Shown: piece after piece, positions 1-8,618 of the stretch
Layout of the letters: every line of letters begins with the position of its first letter
Numbering within the stretch: position 1 is the first letter of the stretch
From: CAZSMK01 sp964608095
Lineage (GTDB): Bacteria > Sumerlaeota > Sumerlaeia > MWCT01 > JAGHBZ01
Length of the DNA: 35,633 bases
Direction: 5' to 3'
NCBI GenBank assembly: GCA_964608095.1
Contig: CAZSMK010000021.1
Coordinates: 1-35,633, forward strand
Notes under the pieces: generated by a model
Seen by the model: only the letters and a program-made list of their open reading frames with translations
Told to the model about the DNA's origin: nothing
The model's database searches: none
Program-made: the position numbers and the translations under genes

Positions 1-48
1 AAATAATTTTACCCGTTATGTAGAAAACCGTAGAGAATCGGGAAGACA

Positions 49-900
49 ATGCACTCATACATTATACTCACTTCCGCACTTCTCCTGCTTGGGTTTTACA
101 TTGGATTGAGATATGGGAAGATATTGTATAGACGGGGAATAAGGGCGGAGACATTCGCACAGAAGGGGAGAGTTCAGTCCAGGGTGATTCTTACCATTTT
201 CGTGGTGGTAGGTCTTTGCGTGTTTCTTTACACAAGGACCGGTTTTCTCGATAAAAGTCCGCTTTTTATTCAATTCTATTTCGGCTCTATATCATGGTTC
301 ATTATGAAATTCTTCTTCGTTTTTATCTTTGGCTTCTCAGTATATTTATACTCAAAAAAGCGTGGATTCGAAAAAGTTCTCCTGATTTTCCTCGGCATGT
401 TTCTGCTGGGTTCTATCCAGGCATTCGAGGTATATACGGAATTCCCGATTTACAAGCAATTGAAGCACCAGGTGAGAGATTCGGACGGTACAGTTTGTCA
501 AACATCGCAATGGTCGTGCGCTCCTGCGGCATGGAGTATGATTTTACAACACTATGGAGTTGAAATGACGGAACCGGAAGTGGCAAAACTCTTCGGGACA
601 AACCGATTGGGTACAAGTGCAGCACAAATCGTGTATGGTTTGAAAAAGATAGGATTCAGCGCAAGGACTCGAACCATATCGATTGAAGACCTCGAACGTC
701 TCGATCATCCCGTGCAACTCTATATTGATTTTCTTAATAGAGAAGACCATGCGGTTGTATTCTGGACCGTTGAAGACGGCTTCTTTATTGTTCTCGATCC
801 GTTGAGGGGGAGGATGAAGTACAGAAAAGCCGAGCTTGCAACGGAATGGCATGGCAACATTATTGAGATAGAGAATCGAGAAAAGGTTATTAATCGGTGA
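49..900 (+). CDS. Membrane-anchored C39-family cysteine peptidase-like protein
   Basis: A 283-residue protein. The N-terminal half has about four hydrophobic segments (roughly residues 4-22, 45-61, 72-101 and 109-126). The C-terminal half (about 145-275) looks like a papain-like C39 peptidase domain: a Gln (Q151) six residues before the nucleophile Cys in the motif WSCAPAAWSM (C157), His in DHAVVFW (H234) and Asp in VLDPLRG (D250). C39 domains usually cleave double-glycine leaders inside bacteriocin ABC exporters; here no ABC ATPase or leader-peptide gene is adjacent, so the substrate is unknown. The gene converges with the PP2C gene and their 3' ends overlap by 11 bases. The ATG at 49 follows a weak purine-rich GGGAAGAC stretch. 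The family call is good, but the exact role (protease or inactive C39-like binder) is inference. Confidence 0.72.
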   Translation: MHSYIILTSALLLLGFYIGLRYGKILYRRGIRAETFAQKGRVQSRVILTIFVVVGLCVFLYTRTGFLDKSPLFIQFYFGSISWFIMKFFFVFIFGFSVYLYSKKRGFEKVLLIFLGMFLLGSIQAFEVYTEFPIYKQLKHQVRDSDGTVCQTSQWSCAPAAWSMILQHYGVEMTEPEVAKLFGTNRLGTSAAQIVYGLKKIGFSARTRTISIEDLERLDHPVQLYIDFLNREDHAVVFWTVEDGFFIVLDPLRGRMKYRKAELATEWHGNIIEIENREKVINR

Positions 901-1654
901 TTCTGACAATCACGACAGTGATATTATCAGGACCGCCGCCTTCACGGGCAAGACGTATGAGTTCCCCGCATGCTTCCTCCACGTTCTCGCCATGTTTAAT
1001 CATAACAGATAGAATATCTTCATCGGGGAGGACGTTTGAGAGACCATCGGAACAGAGCAGAAAAAGGTCGCCGGGCTGAATCTTGATTTTTCGGATATCT
1101 ACGTCGACGTAGCGTTTTGTACCAAGAGCGCGTGTAATAACGTTTCTCCATCGGTGAGAACGCGCCTCCTCAGCCGAGATTATGTTTCGTTTCAACTGTT
1201 CATTCACCCAGGTATGATCTGTGCTTAGCTGGATGAATTCAAAGCCGCGAAGATGATAACAGCGTGAGTCCCCTACGTTCGCAATAACAGCAGTGCTGTC
1301 TTGTATATGAAGCCCTACAATGGTTGTTCCCATCCCCGCGTATTCCTCTTCTTCTCGTGCATAGTCATAGATTTTCCGATTAGCGGTTTTAATTGCCGCA
1401 AGGAGGAGGTTTTCGATTTCGCTTAGCTTGGGATCGGGATTGAATCCTGATTCGAATTGTTCGTCTTCTTTGCTATTCCGAAAAAATTCCTTTATAGTGT
1501 TGATAGCAATTTCGGAGGCAACATGCCCCCCGGTATGACCCCCCATTCCATCCGCGATTGCGTAAAGGTTGTACTGGTCCGACACGCAAAAACTGTCTTC
1601 GTTATGGTCGCGTTCCAGTCCAATATCACTCTGCCCATGTGATTCTTTATTCAT
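890..1654 (-). CDS. PP2C-family Ser/Thr protein phosphatase (Stp/PrpC type)
   Basis: About 254 residues, the usual size of a soluble bacterial PP2C with no extra domains. Metal-binding and catalytic motifs appear in the expected order: ERDHNEDS (residues 14-21), ADGMGGHTGG (34-43), NVGDSRCYHLR, CSDGLS and GGPDNITVV near the C-terminus. These enzymes use two Mn/Mg ions to dephosphorylate Ser/Thr phosphoproteins and usually oppose Hanks-type kinases; one such kinase lies at 9193-12489. I chose the ATG at 1654 rather than the in-frame TTG at 1669 because the PP2C domain starts right after it and nothing conserved precedes it. No transmembrane segment is visible, so it is probably cytoplasmic. 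The 3' end overlaps the convergent C39-like gene. Confidence 0.9.
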   Translation of the reverse strand: MNKESHGQSDIGLERDHNEDSFCVSDQYNLYAIADGMGGHTGGHVASEIAINTIKEFFRNSKEDEQFESGFNPDPKLSEIENLLLAAIKTANRKIYDYAREEEEYAGMGTTIVGLHIQDSTAVIANVGDSRCYHLRGFEFIQLSTDHTWVNEQLKRNIISAEEARSHRWRNVITRALGTKRYVDVDIRKIKIQPGDLFLLCSDGLSNVLPDEDILSVMIKHGENVEEACGELIRLAREGGGPDNITVVIVRITD

Positions 1655-1753
1655 ATTCTTGATACACAAAAAACAAAAGATGGTTACATCTTTTTATAAA
1701 GCCCGAAACAATCTGTCAAGATTTTAGATATATAAAAACAAGTTGATGATGTG

Positions 1754-2611
1754 TTATCCTTTGAGTCCTGTCAATGCAATTCCTTCTATAAAATAGCGTT
1801 GAGCGAAAAAGAAAAGGATAATAATAGGAACGGTCATAACGCTTGCCGCCGCCATCAACATACCCCATTCGGTGCCGTGCTGGTTCTGGAGTGCGGCAAG
1901 ACCCAGGGCAAGTGTCTTCATCTTTTCGCTTGATAAATAGATCAAGGGGAGCATGAAGTCGTTCCATGACCACATCGACGAGAAGAGAACAACTGTCAGG
2001 ATAGCAGGTTTTGATAAGGGCATAAAGATTTGCCAGAATATGCGAAAATTACCCGCGCCGTCTATCCTTGCCGATTCGATAAGTTCTCCGGGTAGCGTGA
2101 GAAAGAACTGGCGGAGAAGAAAGATAAAGAAGGCATGCCCGAAAAAGCCGGGGATGATAAGGGGAAGAAGGGTATCGATCCATCCCAATTGGCGGAACAG
2201 TATAAAAACCGGGATCATGGTTATTTGAGGCGGCAACATAATGGTCGCCAGAATAATCATGAATATAAGACCTCTATCAGGCCAGCGAAGGCGCGAGATG
2301 CTGAAGGCGACGAGCGAACTCGACAGTGTAACTCCAAGGGTGTAGAAGACCACGATAATGAGTGTGTTACGCAAATACATGAAGAAGGGTAATTCACTGA
2401 ACGTACGAACATAATGTTCGAAGGTAAGTGGTTCCGGTATCAACACAGGCGGCATTTTGAATATCTGGGTGTCGGGTTTAATGGAAGTGCTCAAAATCCA
2501 GAGCAGGGGGATTAAGAAGACGAACGACAGGATAATGATAATGATATAGGTGGCGATTTTCCCGATGATGGTCTGGAATCTTACGCTTTGAAATTTTGAG
2601 CTTATTTCCAT
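1754..2611 (-). CDS. Carbohydrate ABC transporter permease, MalG type
   Basis: A 285-residue inner-membrane protein of the CUT1 MalG class with about six hydrophobic segments. The cytoplasmic EAA loop that docks the ATPase is recognisable as LIESARIDGAGNFRIFWQ followed by PLSKPAI. The conserved N-terminal segment FLIPLLWILSTSIKPD is typical of this class. It starts only seven bases after the stop of the upstream binding-protein/permease fusion, so both are surely one transcription unit. No msmX/ugpC/malK-type ATPase gene follows; the ATPase must be encoded elsewhere, as is common for CUT1 importers that share one ATPase. The substrate (a sugar or oligosaccharide) cannot be read from the sequence. 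Confidence 0.92.
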   Translation of the reverse strand: MEISSKFQSVRFQTIIGKIATYIIIIILSFVFLIPLLWILSTSIKPDTQIFKMPPVLIPEPLTFEHYVRTFSELPFFMYLRNTLIIVVFYTLGVTLSSSLVAFSISRLRWPDRGLIFMIILATIMLPPQITMIPVFILFRQLGWIDTLLPLIIPGFFGHAFFIFLLRQFFLTLPGELIESARIDGAGNFRIFWQIFMPLSKPAILTVVLFSSMWSWNDFMLPLIYLSSEKMKTLALGLAALQNQHGTEWGMLMAAASVMTVPIIILFFFAQRYFIEGIALTGLKG

Positions 2612-2618
2612 AAATTCT

Positions 2619-4973
2619 TTATGCTCCCTCGTAATACACCCATTTCCGTGAATACTTGAACTGAAGCAGGGTAACCCAGAGAACGATTATAAAAAGAAGC
2701 CATGCCATTGCCGATGCATAGCCCATCTGAAAGAAGAGGAATCCTTTCTGGAACAGGTAAAAGACGTAAAAGCGTGTCGAGTCGATGGGCCCGCCGTCGG
2801 TCATGATATAAGCCTGGGTAAAAATCTGGAACCCTGCAATAAACCCGATAATGAAAAGAAAAAAGATGGTCGGCGACAACATAGGCAGTGTGATGGTTTT
2901 AAATCGGCTCCAGGCATTGGCGCCGTCGATTTTTGCCGCCTCATAGAGATGGCGCGGGATTCCCTGCAGTCCCGCAAGCAATATAATCATGCTCGCTCCC
3001 ACTCCCCACAGGCTCATAAGGATAATGGAAGGCTTAGACCAGTAGGGATTCGTAATCCAGGGAACGCGTGGGGCGCCTCCTGCCCTCAGGTGTTTATACA
3101 GCCAGCCGTTCTCGCCCGTCAGCCGCGCAATAAAAACAAGTATCTTCCAGCCAAGGGCGACGAAATAATTTAGCAGTCCATGCTCGCCGTTGAAAAGCCA
3201 CAACCATATCAAAGATGCCGCCACTACAGGTACGATACTCGGAATATAAAAGATGGTGCGAAAGTACGATTGCCCTTTAATTTTTGCATTGAGAAGCAAC
3301 GCAAGCAATAGGGCGATAATGATCCCCAGTGGTACGGAGAATATAGTGTAGAACAAAGTATTCCACAATGATTTCCAGAAAAGAGGATCGTCTGAAAGAA
3401 TGGTGAGGTAGTTTTTCAACCCGACCCAGCGCGCCGGTTTGAGTACCGGAAAATCACAGAAACTGTATATGATGGCGACAATTATGGGACCAATAGCGAA
3501 GATCAGAAGGCCCAGAATAGAAGGCAATGCGAATAGATAACCGTCTCTCGCTTCACTTCTTAGTAGGGGCGAACGTCCTATCATTTGTTTTGCCCTTTTT
3601 ACGCGCCAGAGGATAAAGAGCAAAAAGACTATACTGGATACCACAATAACAATATTCCAGGGAACAAGGGGCAGCGAGTTTCGCTTTCTCAGGTCTTCAA
3701 GGGCCTTGTTGACGATTCTGTTGACATCGTTGAGTGCCTTTTCCGGCGTCTTTCGTTTATACGTGCATGCCTGCACCGCACGGTCCAGTTCGTTCCACAG
3801 CAGTTCACCGACAGGCGTGACCGGTCGGTAATGGGAATATTGCATCTCTTCGATAAAGACACGCCAGTTGGGATTGTTCATGAAATAGTCATTGTGGGCG
3901 GCGTGTCGATTCGCGGGTATTTGTTCCGATATTTTCCCGAACTTGATCTGCACCTCAGTTTCCAGCATATAATGGATGAACCTCATGGCTTCGTCGGGGT
4001 GCTCGCACCCTTCAGGCAGGATAAAGCCGAATCCACCCGACCACGTGGCATGCTCTCCGTCCTCCGGCCAGGGTAGGGGAGCCACATCGAAATCCAGGTC
4101 CGGGTTGTAACGTTTGATAAGGCTCAGAAGAAATCCCTCTTCGCCTACCATCGCTTCTTTTCCTTCGAGGAACTCGTGCTTTTCAGTGGCGCCGCCGAAA
4201 CCGGAGCGAAATACCTCGAGGTCGGTCATGCCGTATTCATCGCAGAAATCTACGATCCATTCCATCGCTTCTATCATTTCCGGAGTGTTTACGGTTGCTC
4301 TTTCACCGTCAGGAGTCATAAATTGACCGCCTTTTTGCCAACCGTAAAGATAGAACCAGGTGTTGCCGAATATGGGGACGAACCCGACACGCGTAAGATT
4401 TCCGTCTTCATCGTGTTTGGTCAGGATACGGCTGAACTCGCGGAGTTCTTTCCATGTGCGAGGCGGACGATCGGGATCAATTCCCGCTTCACGGAACAGC
4501 GCCTTGTTATAAAAAAGCACCCGCACGTCAGTATTAAACGGCAAACAGTATATCTTTCCTTTGTACACGCCTTCGTTCCAGCATGTCGGAAAGAAATCGT
4601 CGCTCTTTATAGGATACTTTTCGAGGTAGGGATCGAACGGTTGAAAGGCCCTGCGCTCCGCAAATGTAGGCGCTTGAAACCGGTCGAATAGCACAACGTC
4701 AGGCGGGACTTTTCCCGCTGTCGCGGTGAGCACTTTCTGGTTCATCAACCACCCGGCAACGTCCAGCTTCTCAACGTAGATTTCGTCCTGCATCTTGTTG
4801 AAATCCTTCACCAGGGTTTGAACAGCCTCTTTGGGTTGCCCGAACGTCAGGGCATTCCAGAACGAAATAGTGACACGTTCATCAGACGTTGCGGGAGAAA
4901 TGGATACAAGCCACCAACATAAGGCGAGGAGCAAAAACCTGCATCTGGTATGTTTGAAAAATCCGACCAACAT
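2619..4973 (-). CDS. Fused sugar-binding protein and MalF-type ABC permease
   Basis: A single uninterrupted 784-residue frame joins two normally separate subunits. Residues 1-30 are a signal/anchor segment. About 33-430 is an extracellular solute-binding protein of family 1, with SFWNALTF, PPDVVLFDR and IYCLPFNTDVRVLFYNK. Residues about 438-457 are an extra transmembrane helix followed by the basic stretch RVKRAKQ. About 475-784 is a MalF-type permease with EAA loop HLYEAAKIDGANAWSRFK (675-692). The extra helix keeps the binding domain outside and the permease N-terminus inside, so the fusion is topologically coherent. The next gene is the MalG partner, seven bases on. Fused binding domains are known in OpuA- and GlnP-type importers, but separate binding proteins are the rule for the CUT1 sugar class. 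The ATG has only a weak upstream AAGAA. Confidence 0.9.
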   Translation of the reverse strand: MLVGFFKHTRCRFLLLALCWWLVSISPATSDERVTISFWNALTFGQPKEAVQTLVKDFNKMQDEIYVEKLDVAGWLMNQKVLTATAGKVPPDVVLFDRFQAPTFAERRAFQPFDPYLEKYPIKSDDFFPTCWNEGVYKGKIYCLPFNTDVRVLFYNKALFREAGIDPDRPPRTWKELREFSRILTKHDEDGNLTRVGFVPIFGNTWFYLYGWQKGGQFMTPDGERATVNTPEMIEAMEWIVDFCDEYGMTDLEVFRSGFGGATEKHEFLEGKEAMVGEEGFLLSLIKRYNPDLDFDVAPLPWPEDGEHATWSGGFGFILPEGCEHPDEAMRFIHYMLETEVQIKFGKISEQIPANRHAAHNDYFMNNPNWRVFIEEMQYSHYRPVTPVGELLWNELDRAVQACTYKRKTPEKALNDVNRIVNKALEDLRKRNSLPLVPWNIVIVVSSIVFLLFILWRVKRAKQMIGRSPLLRSEARDGYLFALPSILGLLIFAIGPIIVAIIYSFCDFPVLKPARWVGLKNYLTILSDDPLFWKSLWNTLFYTIFSVPLGIIIALLLALLLNAKIKGQSYFRTIFYIPSIVPVVAASLIWLWLFNGEHGLLNYFVALGWKILVFIARLTGENGWLYKHLRAGGAPRVPWITNPYWSKPSIILMSLWGVGASMIILLAGLQGIPRHLYEAAKIDGANAWSRFKTITLPMLSPTIFFLFIIGFIAGFQIFTQAYIMTDGGPIDSTRFYVFYLFQKGFLFFQMGYASAMAWLLFIIVLWVTLLQFKYSRKWVYYEGA

Positions 4974-5133
4974 TTCTTACAGCAATTCAGTGTGTAGAGT
5001 ATGTACGGTTTTATCCGATGAAGGGGAAAGTATAAAGCTAAAAGTGCTGAAATCTCTCTTATATCTTTTAGATAACGAATCCAGGGATATGAATATTCCG
5101 GAAAAGAAAACTGTGGTTAAGTTATTATGAAAT

Positions 5134-6822
5134 CTATGTTGCTTGTCCCCGGATCTTAGCCCATGTATCTTTCAAACCTACTGTGCGGTTGAAAACGATT
5201 TTCTCTTCCGTGGTATCGGGATCGACGCAGAAATACCCCTTCCGTTCAAACTGACAACGGAATCCCGGTTTGGCGTCTTTGAGGCTGGGTTCGACAAGGC
5301 ATTCCTCAAGAACCTTCAGGGAGTTGGGATTCAGGTTGGATTTCCAATCTTTGCCCTCTTCAACTTCCCCAGGATCCTCTTTAACAAAGAGATGGTCGTA
5401 CAAACGAACCTCGGCTTTAAGGGCGTGTGGGGCGGAAACCCAATGGAGAGTGGCTTTGACTTTTCTGCCATCGGGCGCATCGCCGCCACGGGTCGCAGGA
5501 TCATACGTGCAGCGTAGCTCCGTTATCTCCCCGGTCTCGTTTTTGATTACTTCTTTACACGTGATGAAATAGGCATAACGAAGTCGGATTTCTCTGCCCG
5601 GTGCAAGGCGGTAAAACTTCCGCGGCGGTTCTTCCATGAAATCCTCACGCTCGATGTAAATCTCACGCGAGAACGGAACCTTCCGCATCCCCGCCGACGG
5701 CTCTTCCGGGTTGTTAATCGCCTCCAACTCTTCGACTTTATCCTCGGGATAATTCTCGATGACGACCTTCAAGGGATGCAATACACCCATTACTCTTGGC
5801 GCGTGTTTGTTGAGGTCTTCCCTCAGACAATGTTCAAGAAGGGCGATGTCAACGGTACTTTCCGCCTTGGATACGCCTATCCGTTCGCAGAAAACGCGTA
5901 TGGATGCCGGGGTATATCCACGGCGACGCAGCCCTGCTATGGTGGGCATTCGCGGATCGTCCCAACCGCTCACGTGTCCCTCCTTTACGAGCTCAAGCAG
6001 TTTTCGCTTGCTCATCACAGTATAGGTAAGATTAAGCCGCGCGAACTCGATCTGCTGGGGGTGGTGAACCGGCAGCTGGTCGAGAAACCAGTCGTAAAGC
6101 GGTCGGTGATCCTCGAATTCGAGGGTACAGATCGAGTGGGTGATTTTTTCTATCGAGTCCTCGAGACCGTGCGCCCAGTCGTACATCGGATAGACACACC
6201 ATTTATCGCCGGTTCTGTGATGGCGTGCATGCAGGATTCGGTACATAACCGGGTCGCGCATGTTGAGGTTGGGCGATGCCATGTCGATCTTTGCGCGGAG
6301 TACGCGCGTTCCATCCGGGAACTCACCGGCACGCATGCGCTCGAAAAGATCGAGGTTTTCGTCGACCGACCGGTTTCTGTACGGACTTTCCTTACCCGGC
6401 TTGGTCAAGGTTCCCCTATATTCGCGGATTTCGTCCCCTGTCTGGTCGCACACGAATGCCTTGCCGTCTTTGATGAGAAGCACCGCATAGTCATACATCT
6501 GTTCAAAATAGTCCGACGCATAATATAACCGATCTCCCCAATCAAAACCGAGCCAGCGGACATCTTCAATGATTGAGTTGACGTATTCGTCTTCTTCCTT
6601 GATTGGATTCGTGTCGTCGAAGCGCAAATTACACAAACCATTGTAATCCGCTGCAAGACCGAAGTTCAAGCAGATAGCCTTGGCGTGACCAATATGAAGA
6701 TATCCATTCGGTTCGGGAGGAAAACGCGTATGCACCCGCCCTTCATTTTTCTTGTTCTTGATATCCTCTTCGATAATGGCACGGATAAAGTTAGTCGGTT
6801 TTGGCGTTTCGCTCTTAGCCAT
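5134..6822 (-). CDS. glnS: Glutaminyl-tRNA synthetase
   Basis: This class I synthetase charges tRNA-Gln with glutamine using ATP in the cytoplasm. RFPPEPNGYLHIGHAKA carries the HIGH motif (residues 46-49, counted from the upstream GTG at 6831), and VMSKRKL (about 272-278) is the KMSKS-loop variant typical of GlnRS. FDDTNP and PMYDWAHGLEDS also fit GlnRS, and the C-terminal beta-barrel anticodon-binding region is complete. At about 562 residues it matches the E. coli enzyme (554). The start is the ATG at 6822: an AAGGAG Shine-Dalgarno at 6831-6836 lies eight bases upstream, whereas the GTG at 6831 overlaps that same motif. It is a single gene, divergent from the ATPase at 7151. Confidence 0.97.
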   Translation of the reverse strand: MAKSETPKPTNFIRAIIEEDIKNKKNEGRVHTRFPPEPNGYLHIGHAKAICLNFGLAADYNGLCNLRFDDTNPIKEEDEYVNSIIEDVRWLGFDWGDRLYYASDYFEQMYDYAVLLIKDGKAFVCDQTGDEIREYRGTLTKPGKESPYRNRSVDENLDLFERMRAGEFPDGTRVLRAKIDMASPNLNMRDPVMYRILHARHHRTGDKWCVYPMYDWAHGLEDSIEKITHSICTLEFEDHRPLYDWFLDQLPVHHPQQIEFARLNLTYTVMSKRKLLELVKEGHVSGWDDPRMPTIAGLRRRGYTPASIRVFCERIGVSKAESTVDIALLEHCLREDLNKHAPRVMGVLHPLKVVIENYPEDKVEELEAINNPEEPSAGMRKVPFSREIYIEREDFMEEPPRKFYRLAPGREIRLRYAYFITCKEVIKNETGEITELRCTYDPATRGGDAPDGRKVKATLHWVSAPHALKAEVRLYDHLFVKEDPGEVEEGKDWKSNLNPNSLKVLEECLVEPSLKDAKPGFRCQFERKGYFCVDPDTTEEKIVFNRTVGLKDTWAKIRGQAT

Positions 6823-7150
6823 CTCGTTCACTCCTTTTTATGCCCTGGCACTTTACACGCCGGCTGTGACATTCCACTTTATATCGTAAAAGTAAAAACA
6901 TTTTGAATAAATAAGGCAGCCGGATTCAATCAAAAAGAAAATTAATCATCCATACGCTCTATCGCGGAACTCTCTCCAGGTAGTTTCCGGAAGAATACAA
7001 ATCCGATTCGTCAGACCGGTCAGGGTCATCAGATCAGTATGACGATAGACCTTCCTCAAGAAGACTTCCTTGAATTTGTAAAGCAAAATTTGGTATCATA
7101 ATGTTTTACTTTTGCAGATCTTATCGTACAAAATATCTAATAGAGGATAT
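6823..7150. other. Divergent intergenic region between glnS and the ATPase gene
   Basis: About 330 bases without a convincing gene. It holds the glnS Shine-Dalgarno (6831-6836, minus strand) and a candidate plus-strand promoter at 7070-7099. The plus frame from about 6946 to 7101 is open and ends in a 20-codon stretch beginning ATG at 7039, but it lacks a ribosome site and I recognise no family in it. Confidence 0.4.
7070..7099 (+). promoter_or_regulatory. Candidate sigma70-like promoter for the ATPase gene
   Basis: TTGAAT at 7070-7075 and TATCAT at 7094-7099 are separated by 18 bases, about 50 bases upstream of the chosen start at 7151. This is a match by eye only. Confidence 0.3.
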
Positions 7151-7876
7151 ATGCCGATGCATCTCGAGAAGGTAATAATTCATCCGGAGAGATTTCCAAC
7201 CACTGAACACTACCCTTACAATCTTCCCCTGTTGCAAAGAACCGATGAGGTGGTATTCAGCACGCCGGTGACTTTCTTCGTCGGTGAGAACGGTACCGGG
7301 AAATCAACGCTCCTGAGAGCTATATGCCGCAAGTCGGGTATCCATATCTGGAAAGGCATTGAACGAGTACGCTATGAACACAATCCATACGAGGAGACGC
7401 TTCATCGAGCGCTCGAGCTGGAATGGAGCAACGGACGTGTGACTGGTTCTTTTTTCGGCTCGGAGATGTTTCGTGATTTCACGCGTCTGCTCGATGAATG
7501 GGCGATTGACGACCGCGGGCTGCTCGACTTTTTTGGTGGGAAATCTCTCGTTACTCAATCTCACGGCCAATCAATTCTGGCATATTTCAGCTCACGTTAC
7601 CAGATTAAGGGATTGTACTTTATGGACGAACCGGAAACCGCATTGTCGCCAAGAAGCCAACTCGCATTGCTCCAGATTCTGAAACGAATGAGCGATGCAC
7701 GGCATGCACAGTTCGTTATCGCCACTCATTCACCCATTCTCATGTCGTGTCCGGGTGCGACTATTTTGTGCTTCGACTCGATTCCCATAAAGCCTATAAC
7801 GTATGAGGACACAGAACATTACCAGGTCTATAAATCTTTTCTCGAGGATCGCAGCCGTTTTATGGACAACCTTTAG
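7151..7876 (+). CDS. ABC-type AAA-family ATPase (COG3910-like predicted ATPase)
   Basis: About 241 residues, one soluble nucleotide-binding domain. Walker A is VGENGTGKST (44-53), a signature-like stretch TQSHGQSILAYF follows, Walker B is LYFMDEPETALSP, and the switch His is in VIATHSPIL. The fold resembles small stand-alone predicted ATPases of the COG3910 type rather than a transporter subunit: there is no adjacent permease. The function of that family is not established; many relatives are linked to DNA repair or overcoming nuclease-like ATPases, but nothing here decides. I start at the ATG at 7151 behind GAGGA (7143-7147) instead of the upstream ATG at 7112, because the intervening 13 residues look unlike the family. 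The ATG at 7157 is also possible. Confidence 0.8.
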   Translation: MPMHLEKVIIHPERFPTTEHYPYNLPLLQRTDEVVFSTPVTFFVGENGTGKSTLLRAICRKSGIHIWKGIERVRYEHNPYEETLHRALELEWSNGRVTGSFFGSEMFRDFTRLLDEWAIDDRGLLDFFGGKSLVTQSHGQSILAYFSSRYQIKGLYFMDEPETALSPRSQLALLQILKRMSDARHAQFVIATHSPILMSCPGATILCFDSIPIKPITYEDTEHYQVYKSFLEDRSRFMDNL

Positions 7877-7925
7877 GCGTCATAAACCTCAGCCGCACTT
7901 TATGCAGTCACCCTTTTCATTCACC

Positions 7926-7954
7926 TTGACATCCTTCTTTAAATATCTTATTTT
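7926..7954 (+). promoter_or_regulatory. Candidate promoter upstream of the YbhB-like gene
   Basis: A perfect TTGACA at 7926-7931 is followed after 17 bases by TATTTT (7949-7954) in a very AT-rich stretch. If used, the leader to the ATG at 8142 would be about 180 bases. Read by eye; the -10 match is only four of six. Confidence 0.35.
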
Positions 7955-8141
7955 ATATTCTGTAATAAAAACTATAGTAATGCATATTCTGGATTTTCAA
8001 ATTTCCGGGGAGTCACCCTTTGCATGGTTAAATTATTTGTTCAGCATAGAGCGAAAGAGTGTGAGATGAGTTTTTATATAAAAAATTCACCGGCGCTTGA
8101 TGCATAATCTCCAAATTTCAGCATGAAAAGGAGAGTGAACA

Positions 8142-8618
8142 ATGGCAGCAATGACAATAACAAGTTCAGCCTTTAAATCCGGAGAGCCGATACCAAAGAA
8201 ATATACCGGCGACGGACTCGACGTCTCTCCGCCTCTGACATGGTCCGGCATCCCCGAAGGAACCCGTGAGTTGGTTCTGATCTGTGACGACCCGGACGCG
8301 CCAATGGTAGAACCATGGGTACACTGGATCGTATACGGCATATCGCCCGATGTAAAAGGGCTTCCGGAAGGCAAATCAGGTGAAGACATATCCGGTAAGT
8401 TTGAAGGCATGAAAGAAGGCACCAACTCATGGGGCAAGACAGGCTACGGCGGTCCCGCGCCTCCTCATGGACATGGCGTGCACCATTATATTTTCACGAT
8501 CTATGCCCTTGATACTACTCTTGAAGTGCCATCCGGTGCCACCAAGAAAGACATGTTCCAGGCAATGGGCCAGCATGTTCTCGAAAACAGTGAACTTGTG
8601 GGCACGTACGAGCGATAG
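8142..8618 (+). CDS. YbhB/YbcL family PEBP-like protein
   Basis: 158 residues, the standard length of bacterial phosphatidylethanolamine-binding protein relatives. The ligand-pocket motifs are clear: CDDPDAP near residues 48-54, EPWVHWIVYGI next, then GYGGPAPPHGHGVHHYIF and IYALDTTLEVP. Eukaryotic members include Raf kinase inhibitor protein; the function of the bacterial ones is poorly defined, and the link to kinase inhibition is by name only. There is no signal peptide, so it is likely cytoplasmic. The start is secure: AAGGAG at 8128-8133 sits eight bases before the ATG. It appears to be monocistronic. Confidence 0.93.
   Translation: MAAMTITSSAFKSGEPIPKKYTGDGLDVSPPLTWSGIPEGTRELVLICDDPDAPMVEPWVHWIVYGISPDVKGLPEGKSGEDISGKFEGMKEGTNSWGKTGYGGPAPPHGHGVHHYIFTIYALDTTLEVPSGATKKDMFQAMGQHVLENSELVGTYER

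Noticed and set aside
5776..6528. 250-residue plus-strand frame
   Set aside because: It runs antisense within glnS and has no family features; an artefact of codon bias in the real gene.
6946..7101. Open plus-strand stretch ending in a 20-codon ATG frame before the ATPase gene
   Set aside because: It has no ribosome site and no recognised family; at most a gene remnant, too weak to annotate.
7981..8069. 29-codon ATG frame between the ATPase and YbhB-like genes
   Set aside because: No Shine-Dalgarno before the ATG and no family resemblance.
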